This document shows positions 57,510 to 64,000 of a stretch of 64,000 nucleotides of DNA, piece after piece. The position numbers were made by a program, and so were the translations under genes. The notes beneath the pieces were generated by a model that made no database searches, had not been told where the DNA came from, and saw only the letters and a list, made by a program, of their open reading frames with translations. The DNA comes from Leptospira haakeii (lineage in GTDB: Bacteria > Spirochaetota > Leptospiria > Leptospirales > Leptospiraceae). Numbering within the stretch: the stretch's first letter is position 1; each line of letters opens with the position of its first letter. Location: positions 1-64,000 of the forward strand of contig NZ_NPEG01000013.1 of the NCBI RefSeq assembly GCF_002812045.1, in the 5' to 3' direction.

Positions 57510-58165
57510 AAGCAGCGGTAGTCACTTTTCCAGGTTCTAATTGTGATAATGATATCGTAAGAGTTCTTTCAGAATTCTATTCCGCGAAAGTGGACAAGGT
57601 CTGGCATAAGGACCAATTCTCCGAAAAATATGATCTGGTCATTCTTCCGGGAGGATTTTCCTACGGAGATTATCTTAGATCTGGAGCGATGGCTCCTTTT
57701 TCCCCTGTAATGAAATCTGTAAAAGAACATACTGATCGTGGTGGAAAACTATTCGGAATCTGCAATGGATTCCAAATATTAGCGGAAGCAGGTTATCTTC
57801 CTGGCGCATTGATACGTAATAGAAACCTAAAGTATGTTTGTAGGACTATCGGTCTGAAAAAAGCTTCTAACTCAAATAAGATCAGCGGTAGTTTAGCTGA
57901 TGATAAAATCTTAAGAGTTCCGGTTGCCCATGGAGACGGATGTTATTTCGCTTCGGCTGAGATCCGCAAACAATTAAAGGAAGAAGGTCGCATTCTATTC
58001 CTTTATGCGGGAGATAATCCGAACGGAAGTTTGGATGATATTGCTGGGATCTGTTCTCCTGATTTTAAAGTGGCGGGTATGATGCCTCACCCTGAAAGAG
58101 CGATGAATCCGATCACCGGAGAGATGGACGGTAAAACCGTTTTAGATCTTCTGATCGCTTCTTAA
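57506..58165 (+). CDS. purQ: FGAM synthase, glutamine amidotransferase subunit
   Basis: The 219-residue class I amidotransferase has [27 protein letters not shown], the nucleophile Cys in GICNGFQIL and the His in MMPHPERAM. It supplies ammonia to PurL. Overlaps purS by 4 bases (ATGA). Confidence 0.95.
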   Translation: MKAAVVTFPGSNCDNDIVRVLSEFYSAKVDKVWHKDQFSEKYDLVILPGGFSYGDYLRSGAMAPFSPVMKSVKEHTDRGGKLFGICNGFQILAEAGYLPGALIRNRNLKYVCRTIGLKKASNSNKISGSLADDKILRVPVAHGDGCYFASAEIRKQLKEEGRILFLYAGDNPNGSLDDIAGICSPDFKVAGMMPHPERAMNPITGEMDGKTVLDLLIAS

Positions 58166-58188
58166 CTTTGCGCCTTATCTTGGAAATC

Positions 58189-59154
58189 CTAAGTTCCCTG
58201 GATCTTCTCTAAAATCGCGATCCCGTCAGAGACCTTTTCTTTTTTGGATTTGGTCTTGATCCATCCTGAAACGGTATATAATGTTTTTATAAACTTTTCT
58301 GTTCCAAGGTTTTTGGGACGAGAGAAGCTTGCCTCTATCTCAGGTTCTAACTCCAATTCCAGTTTAGAATTTTGGTCTTGGACAATTTTACGTTTTCCAC
58401 TTCCAGACCAGATTGTATTACCCAGATTATAAACTTCTCCGTTGGTCCAAACTAAGATCTCATCTTCCAAATAAAGATGAACTTTTTTCTTGGCGGAAAT
58501 ATTCAGGTAGATTCTATTTTCTAAAGGAAATGTTTCCGGTCCGTAACCTTTTCCTACGGTATAAGATAAGAGGCCATTTTCTAAAGAAACAGATAGATCA
58601 TTCCAGGAAAGTTGACCTTCTACCCTTAAATCAGGAGAATGATTTTTAAAAATCCAATCTTTACCGGAAGGAGAAATTTGAGTGAACCAGTTGCCCTTAT
58701 TCTTATCCCCAGTGTAAGCAAGCGCGTCTAATTGAAAATTCAGATTTTTTTCCCAGATGGCAGAATGTGTATAACCCTGACGGATATTATCATCCAATCT
58801 GAAATTGAATCTTTTATCCGATTTAGTAAAACTCCAATAACCGTTCTTAAAACTTCCTTGGTGTATAAAAGAAGAAGCTCCACTTTCTAAAAGAGATGTT
58901 TCTTGTAGATTCCCGGTCTCTCTATTCCAGAGAAGTAGATTTGCGCCCGATTTAAATTTGCTCGCATAGATTCTAAGCTCTAAAAAGATTTTTTCACTTA
59001 GTATATCCACAAGAACGGAATCAACTGATCTGAATTTTGAAAAAAGTCCCGCATTGTATTCTTTGGAATTATCGATCTGCACGGGACCGAAATATTTTCC
59101 AAACAAAGGTTCTAGTGTAGAAGGATGAAGGATGGAGCCTAAATGTTCTTTCAT
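58189..59154 (-). CDS. Hypothetical protein, beta-rich (possibly DUF2804-like)
   Basis: The 321-residue protein lacks a signal peptide and is mostly beta strands with many Trp, Phe and Asn (NGYWSFTKSDKRFNF, WFTQISPSGKDWIF). The pattern resembles lipocalin-like proteins such as DUF2804 members, which is a weak guess. A 14-bp palindrome (59166-59179) is 12 bases upstream of its ATG. Confidence 0.55.
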   Translation of the reverse strand: MKEHLGSILHPSTLEPLFGKYFGPVQIDNSKEYNAGLFSKFRSVDSVLVDILSEKIFLELRIYASKFKSGANLLLWNRETGNLQETSLLESGASSFIHQGSFKNGYWSFTKSDKRFNFRLDDNIRQGYTHSAIWEKNLNFQLDALAYTGDKNKGNWFTQISPSGKDWIFKNHSPDLRVEGQLSWNDLSVSLENGLLSYTVGKGYGPETFPLENRIYLNISAKKKVHLYLEDEILVWTNGEVYNLGNTIWSGSGKRKIVQDQNSKLELELEPEIEASFSRPKNLGTEKFIKTLYTVSGWIKTKSKKEKVSDGIAILEKIQGT

Positions 59155-59165
59155 AGGATAATCAT

Positions 59166-59179
59166 CTAATCGCGATTAG
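59166..59179. promoter_or_regulatory. 14-bp perfect palindrome between divergent genes
   Basis: CTAATCGCGATTAG lies in the leader of the minus-strand gene ending at 58189 and 151 bases before the EAL gene. It is likely an operator; on the plus strand it is followed by gtcgtctttttc, so a weak terminator role is also possible. Confidence 0.4.
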
Positions 59180-59329
59180 TCGTCTTTTTCTTTTCGATAA
59201 AAACCCTGCTGAGACGGGGCTTTGTAACAAAAGAAAACAAATAATTTGCCATAATGTAGGAAAAGACTAAGAAAAAAAGGGGAATTTTCCAAGCTTTCGT
59301 CTTCATTCCTAACGCAGTTTCAGGGAAAT

Positions 59330-60622
59330 ATGCTTGTGTGTATACTTCAACCGGATTCTAGTAGTGAAGGAATCTGCATGCTCGCCGAATACGAGTCTCA
59401 ACAAATTCTATCTCTGGGAGAAGGTTATTATACCCCTCATTACCAGCCGATCTTAGACGTCGGTAATCGTAATATTATAGGTTACGAGGTTTTAGGGAGA
59501 GTATTTTCTCCCGAATCCAATCAGTACCATTCCTTAGGTTATCATTTTCATAATCCAGATACGGATACTGTCCGTTTAGTTCATATTGATCGTATTATTC
59601 GTGAAAAAGCGATCAAACATGTAAAGGAAACAGGTCTTAAGACTAAAATTTTCCTGAACATGATGCCAAACTTTCTCTCCATGGTATATACGGGAGAAGT
59701 GTTGGATATCAAACGTCTTCATATTCTTCATCTCATAGATAAGTATGATATTAACCCGAACGATCTAGTTTTAGAGATCACAGAAGATAAGTTCGAAGGG
59801 AATATTGAAAAACTTTTATATATAGTAAGCCTTTTCAGAGAAAGAGGGATCAAGATCGCTGTGGATGATCTTGGAGTCGGTTTTTCCAATTTGGAAAGGA
59901 TCGGTTATATCCATCCGGATATTATGAAAGTGGACATAAAAATTATGAGAGAGAGTTTGAATAGACGCTCTTTCAAAAATGTACTCTCCGCAATTTCTGA
60001 AATGTCCCAAAGACTCGGTTCTCAACTTCTATTTGAAGGTGTGGAAAACGAAGAAGAATTATATCTTGCTTTATCCATGGGTGCAAACCTTCTTCAAGGT
60101 TTTTATTTCTCTCGTCCTGCTTTGGATTTTCAGGACAAAAAACGTTTTAATAAAACTCTTAAAACTTCTCTAGAAAAATTCTCCGGGCTCAGGTTCTTGG
60201 AGATTCTGGAAAATCTCAGAAAAGAACAATCCTTCTTGGATCAGTTCGTGGATTTATTCAAAGATCTGGAAACCTCATCCGAAGAAAAGATGACGGATGC
60301 ATTGAATTCGATCTTAGACAAACTTCCTTTGGAAACCACTTCCGTTCTTGTCACCGATATGCACGGTTATCAGGTGACTCCTACTTTCAAAAGGGAAGCA
60401 TACGATCTTCCTTGGACAAGATTATTGACCGAGGTAGGAAATAATTATGCTTGGAAACCTTTCTTCATCCGGCATAAGGCAGAAACCTATCATTCTAGCA
60501 GAGTTTCCGGGTTTACTGAACCTTTCCATGACATAGAAACCAAGCGTCAATATGTCTTATTCACCCTGAATCTGGGAGAGAATCACGTTCTCATTCTCCG
60601 CCTGGACTGGGAATCCTACTGA
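59330..60622 (+). CDS. EAL-domain c-di-GMP phosphodiesterase
   Basis: The 430-residue protein has an N-terminal EAL domain with active-site residues present: EVLGR (ExLxR), Asn in NMMPNF, Glu in VLEITED, DD in AVDDLGVGFSN, Lys in MKVDIKI, and QGFYFSRP. It should hydrolyse c-di-GMP. The C-terminal 150 residues (SVLVTDMHGYQVTPTF, HDIETKRQYVLFTLN) resemble the PDC-like YkuI C-terminal sensor. No TM or GGDEF domain. Two starts are possible: 59330, or 59378, which has a better AAGGA site. Confidence 0.83.
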   Translation: MLVCILQPDSSSEGICMLAEYESQQILSLGEGYYTPHYQPILDVGNRNIIGYEVLGRVFSPESNQYHSLGYHFHNPDTDTVRLVHIDRIIREKAIKHVKETGLKTKIFLNMMPNFLSMVYTGEVLDIKRLHILHLIDKYDINPNDLVLEITEDKFEGNIEKLLYIVSLFRERGIKIAVDDLGVGFSNLERIGYIHPDIMKVDIKIMRESLNRRSFKNVLSAISEMSQRLGSQLLFEGVENEEELYLALSMGANLLQGFYFSRPALDFQDKKRFNKTLKTSLEKFSGLRFLEILENLRKEQSFLDQFVDLFKDLETSSEEKMTDALNSILDKLPLETTSVLVTDMHGYQVTPTFKREAYDLPWTRLLTEVGNNYAWKPFFIRHKAETYHSSRVSGFTEPFHDIETKRQYVLFTLNLGENHVLILRLDWESY

Positions 60623-60700
60623 AGTCTCGGCTTCTAAACATCTTTCCTATTGATCTCCGCCTCAGGCATAAAAACATAGTCCTAGGCAGGGGTCCTATAC

Positions 60701-61462
60701 GTGGCGGAACTACTCAAAATTTTAAATCTTCGCGCCGGAGTGGAGACCGAATCCGGTGAAGTTCAGGAAATCCTAAAAGGAGTCGACCTCACGATCAACG
60801 AGGGAGAAGTCCATGCCATCATGGGTCCAAACGGATCCGGAAAAAGTACCTTATCAAATGTCATCATGGGTCACCCCAAATATAAGGTGATCTCAGGGGA
60901 TATACTTTTCAGGGGAGAATCCCTTCTTGAAAAACCGACTGACGAAAGAGCAAGGGCTGGCATCTTTCTTTGTTTCCAATATCCAACCAGCATCCCCGGC
61001 GTAACAATCGGAAATTTTTTACGTACCATCTTAAAATCAGTCCGAGGCAAGGACTTACCTGTAAAAGAATTCCGGAAAGAGCTAAAAGAAGCCACTGCTT
61101 TATTAGAAGTTCCTGATACTTGGATTGGAAGATACGTGAATGACGGTTTTTCCGGTGGAGAGAAAAAAAGGAATGAGATCCTGCAGATGACACTTCTCAA
61201 ACCTAAACTTTCAGTTCTAGACGAAACTGATTCCGGTTTGGATATAGACGCACTTAGGATTATCAGTGAAGGTATCACTAAAAACAAATCCACGGAAAGA
61301 TCCATTCTTCTAATCACACATTACCAAAGAATGTTGAATTACGTGACTCCTGATTTTGTTCACGTGTTTGCACAAGGTAAGATCCTTAAAACCGGCGGAA
61401 GAGAGCTTGCTCTTGAATTGGAAGAAAAAGGATACGATTGGATCCTAAACGGAGCGAACTAA
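60701..61462 (+). CDS. sufC: Fe-S cluster assembly ATPase
   Basis: The 253-residue ABC-type ATPase has Walker [11 protein letters not shown]-loop [10 protein letters not shown], the SufC signature [14 protein letters not shown] and [14 protein letters not shown]. It drives the SufBCD scaffold. The start is GTG. It is followed by sufD 4 bases on. Confidence 0.95.
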   Translation: MAELLKILNLRAGVETESGEVQEILKGVDLTINEGEVHAIMGPNGSGKSTLSNVIMGHPKYKVISGDILFRGESLLEKPTDERARAGIFLCFQYPTSIPGVTIGNFLRTILKSVRGKDLPVKEFRKELKEATALLEVPDTWIGRYVNDGFSGGEKKRNEILQMTLLKPKLSVLDETDSGLDIDALRIISEGITKNKSTERSILLITHYQRMLNYVTPDFVHVFAQGKILKTGGRELALELEEKGYDWILNGAN

Positions 61463-61466
61463 AGGA

Positions 61467-62648
61467 ATGCTTTTGGCGGAATCAATTTCGGAATATATAA
61501 AGGAGAAGAAGGAACCATCCATTCTTACCGAATTCCGTACAAACGCCGAAAAACTTCTGAACTCCGCAACATTTCCGGATTCTTCCTTAGAATCTTGGAG
61601 AAAGATCAGTCTTTCCAATTTTAAAATTTCAGAATATACAAAGGTTTGTCCTGATTCATCCGTAAACGTTTCCGGAAACGCAAAGTTTACTAAATTACAG
61701 GATCTTCCCCCTGAAAAACTTTCAGAGGTTCTGAAAAAAGTCGCGCCCGCAGTTTCATTTTATTCTAAAGAATGGTTTCCACTTTTTGTATTTTCCAGAT
61801 TCACTCATGCGTATTATGTGCAACTAGGTTCGGATCTTTCTTCTTTCCCTGAGATCAAGGTTGAATGTAAGGATGGAAATATCATCCTTCCTCTTCTGAT
61901 TGTGGATGCTTTTTCTGGAGCTAAATCTAATTTTCTGGAAAGATGGGAATCTCCTTCTCAGAAAGATTTGGTTCTTATGAGTGGAGTCACCATTCTTCTT
62001 ACTCCCCCTAATGGAGATTTTCAATACTCTAGTTTAGAAAATTTGGGAGATTCAACTTTTCATTTTAGAGCTACTTATGGAGTCCAAGAAAAAGATTCCA
62101 AATTCCACGCGAGTCTTGCTTCTTGGGGTGGCTATAAGGGTAAATCATTCTATGATACGAATGTTGTAGGAAAGGGATGCTGGACACGTTATGTGGGTCT
62201 TTCTCCTTTAAAGGCGAGGGAATTCCAAGATACTGAAGTCCGAATTCTTCATTCTGAAAGTCATGCGCAAAGTTCTATTTTGTATCGTACGGTTGTAAGA
62301 GAGAAGGCCCATCATGTTTTTACAGGCAATCTTCATATACCTTCACATTGCAAAGATGTTGGTGCGATCCAGATCAATAATAACCTTCTATTAGATAGAA
62401 CCGCAAGAGCGGAATCCATTCCTAAGTTAGAAGTATTTGCTGACAGTGTTAAATGTGAACACGGGGCGACTGTCGGAGAAATAGACGAAGAGCAATTATT
62501 CTATTTAGCTTCCAGAGGTATCTCCGAAGAAGAAGCACGCAAAATGATCGTAGAAGGGTTTTTGAACGAAGTAGTCCGAGAATTTCCTTCCGAAACTGTT
62601 CGCGAAGAATTATCCTCTATGATAGAATCTAGGATGTTGGGCGAGTAA
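61467..62648 (+). CDS. sufD: Fe-S cluster assembly protein SufD
   Basis: The 393-residue SufB/SufD-family protein has [49 protein letters not shown] and [22 protein letters not shown]. Length and N terminus fit SufD rather than SufB. No sufB is next to it here. Confidence 0.88.
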   Translation: MLLAESISEYIKEKKEPSILTEFRTNAEKLLNSATFPDSSLESWRKISLSNFKISEYTKVCPDSSVNVSGNAKFTKLQDLPPEKLSEVLKKVAPAVSFYSKEWFPLFVFSRFTHAYYVQLGSDLSSFPEIKVECKDGNIILPLLIVDAFSGAKSNFLERWESPSQKDLVLMSGVTILLTPPNGDFQYSSLENLGDSTFHFRATYGVQEKDSKFHASLASWGGYKGKSFYDTNVVGKGCWTRYVGLSPLKAREFQDTEVRILHSESHAQSSILYRTVVREKAHHVFTGNLHIPSHCKDVGAIQINNNLLLDRTARAESIPKLEVFADSVKCEHGATVGEIDEEQLFYLASRGISEEEARKMIVEGFLNEVVREFPSETVREELSSMIESRMLGE

Positions 62649-62962
62649 TGGGTGAGTTTCAGAAGCTAGCTAAACTTTCCGATCTAAAAGAAGGTGAGAT
62701 ATTCGTCGCAGAAACCCGTTACCATAGGGTAGGGTTGACTAGACTGGGGGACGAAGTTTGCGCATTCGCAGATCTTTGCACCCACGATGGTGAGGATATT
62801 TCTACGGGAGATTTGGAAGGTGACGTAATCGTTTGTCCAAGACATTCTGCAAAGTTTAATATCCGTACCGGAAAGGTACTTTGTATGCCTGCAGTGGAAG
62901 ATTTGCCAGTCTATAAGACTAGAATCGTGGGTGACGAAGTCGAAGTAGAGTTGGAGGATTGA
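62648..62962 (+). CDS. Rieske-type non-haem ferredoxin
   Basis: The 104-residue protein has the Rieske ligands CTHDGEDI and [10 protein letters not shown] (Cys-x-His ... Cys-x-x-His), binding a 2Fe-2S cluster. It overlaps the sufD stop by one base and lies in the suf operon, so it may carry electrons for cluster assembly. Confidence 0.88.
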   Translation: MGEFQKLAKLSDLKEGEIFVAETRYHRVGLTRLGDEVCAFADLCTHDGEDISTGDLEGDVIVCPRHSAKFNIRTGKVLCMPAVEDLPVYKTRIVGDEVEVELED

Positions 62963-62989
62963 CATGGGGAACCGAGGGGAGCAAAAGTT

Positions 62990-64000
62990 TTGAGTTTCGA
63001 TCTCGAAAAGATACGCAAAGATTTTCCGATTCTATCTACACAGATGAACGGTAAGCCCTTGGTGTTTCTGGACAGTGCTGCTAGTTCTCAAAAGCCAAAG
63101 TCTGTTATAGATACTATCCGTAAATATTATGAAGCGGAGAATGCAAACATTCACCGTGGAGTTTATTACCTTTCCCAAAAGGCCACTGAAAAATATGAGA
63201 TGGCTCGTATCAAAACTTCCAGATTTATTGGAGCTGCCTGCGCAAAGGTAGTCATATTTACCCGCAATACTACCGAATCCATTAACCTAGTCGCTCAATC
63301 TTGGGGACGCACCAATATTCATGAAGGTGATGAGATCGTACTCACTGAATTAGAGCACCATTCTAATTTGGTTCCTTGGCAGATGTTGGCCCAGGAAAAA
63401 CAAGCAGTCTTAAAGTTTATACCTCTTAACCAAGATTCCACTTTGGATCTTAGTAACTTGGACGAGATCATTACTGAAAGAGTAAAGTTAGTCGCTCTTG
63501 CTCAGATGTCTAATGTAACAGGCACGATTCACGATCTTTCTGCTATCATTCGTAGAGCAAGAGAAGTAGGTGCAAAGGTATTGATAGATGGAGCCCAAGG
63601 TATTTGCCATCTTCCAACAAACGTTCAAAAAGAAGATTTTGATTTTTATGCATTCTCTGCGCATAAAATGCTCGGGCCAACTGGCGTAGGAATTCTCTAC
63701 GCTAAGGAAGAGATCTTAGACACGATGCCTCCTTGGATGGGAGGAGGGGATATGATCTCCAAGGTTTGGAAGGATAAATCCACTTACGCGGATCTTCCTG
63801 CAAGATTAGAAGCAGGAACTCCTAATATTTCCGGAGTGATCGGATTTGGAGCTGCTCTAGAATATCTTGAATCTGTTGGGATGCAGGAGATCAGAAATCA
63901 TGAGTTGGAACTCCTACAATATGCTTTGGATCGATTAGAAGATTTCGGCGGTTTGGAACTGTATGGAACAGACGATCTAAACAAAAGGGGGGGAGTGGTC
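62990..64000 (+). CDS. sufS: Cysteine desulfurase SufS, partial at right edge
   Basis: 337 codons from a TTG start, with GAGGGGA nine bases upstream, run to the window end without a stop. [59 protein letters not shown], the PLP lysine in [16 protein letters not shown] and GTPNISG are diagnostic. It supplies sulfur for the Suf system. The catalytic Cys lies beyond the edge. Confidence 0.93.
   Translation, partial: MSFDLEKIRKDFPILSTQMNGKPLVFLDSAASSQKPKSVIDTIRKYYEAENANIHRGVYYLSQKATEKYEMARIKTSRFIGAACAKVVIFTRNTTESINLVAQSWGRTNIHEGDEIVLTELEHHSNLVPWQMLAQEKQAVLKFIPLNQDSTLDLSNLDEIITERVKLVALAQMSNVTGTIHDLSAIIRRAREVGAKVLIDGAQGICHLPTNVQKEDFDFYAFSAHKMLGPTGVGILYAKEEILDTMPPWMGGGDMISKVWKDKSTYADLPARLEAGTPNISGVIGFGAALEYLESVGMQEIRNHELELLQYALDRLEDFGGLELYGTDDLNKRGGVV

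Noticed and set aside
60871..61317. 148-codon minus-strand frame within sufC
   Set aside because: Fully antisense to a well-supported sufC; no features of its own.

Overview
The window reads as chromosomal DNA of a spirochaete, almost certainly Leptospira. The protein families fit this genus: a FlaA-type flagellar sheath protein, many lipoproteins with the relaxed spirochaetal lipobox, an acyltransferase-glycerol-3-phosphate dehydrogenase fusion, split transketolase and a HisZ-PurA pair. Coding density is high and base composition moderate. I see no rRNA, insertion sequence, prophage or CRISPR array. The species cannot be fixed from this window.

Region 1 (1-8.9 kb) is the most unusual part. 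It holds two divergent gene pairs: a 7TM-HAMP-SpoIIE phosphatase facing an outer-membrane-type protein, and a secreted esterase facing a DUF3089 lipoprotein hydrolase. All four genes have good sigma-54 (-24/-12) promoter matches. The two divergent promoter pairs are both exactly 215 bp apart (GG to GG). Each gap carries three GATTG-N4-CAATC-like sites at matching offsets (within 1 bp). The gene after the DUF3089 lipoprotein is a membrane-bound sigma-54 activator whose 7TM-HAMP sensor is paralogous to that of the phosphatase. This looks like a self-contained sigma-54 envelope-stimulus circuit.

Region 2 (8.9-20.5 kb) has a hotdog protein, a neutral ceramidase lipoprotein, an exported glutathione peroxidase, a dienelactone hydrolase, a ChaN-like protein, a class A PBP with an N-terminal zinc ribbon, and an amidohydrolase lipoprotein with a membrane partner. 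Region 3 (20.5-34.7 kb) has a GC-rich repeat, tRNA-Tyr and tRNA-Thr, transketolase N-terminal subunit, SirB1-like protein, polyprenyl synthase, lipoproteins, an MBL-fold hydrolase, a LifO-like/Lnt/RNase H-like operon, a PdxB-like dehydrogenase and FlaA. Region 4 (34.7-44 kb) has a beta-propeller lipoprotein, two tiny membrane ORFs, TetR with an old yellow enzyme, an MFS transporter, a royal-jelly-type lipoprotein, and a FGGY kinase with TetR.

Region 5 (44-64 kb) is housekeeping: the PlsC-GpsA fusion, hisZ-purA, tRNA-Lys and tRNA-Glu, a TIGR02757 protein, HMG-CoA lyase, a lone ABC ATPase, a TPR protein, ccmABC followed by a response-regulator phosphatase and purCSQ, an EAL protein, and sufC-sufD-ferredoxin-sufS running off the right edge.

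Functions come from motifs read in the translated sequence and general family knowledge; no database search was possible.
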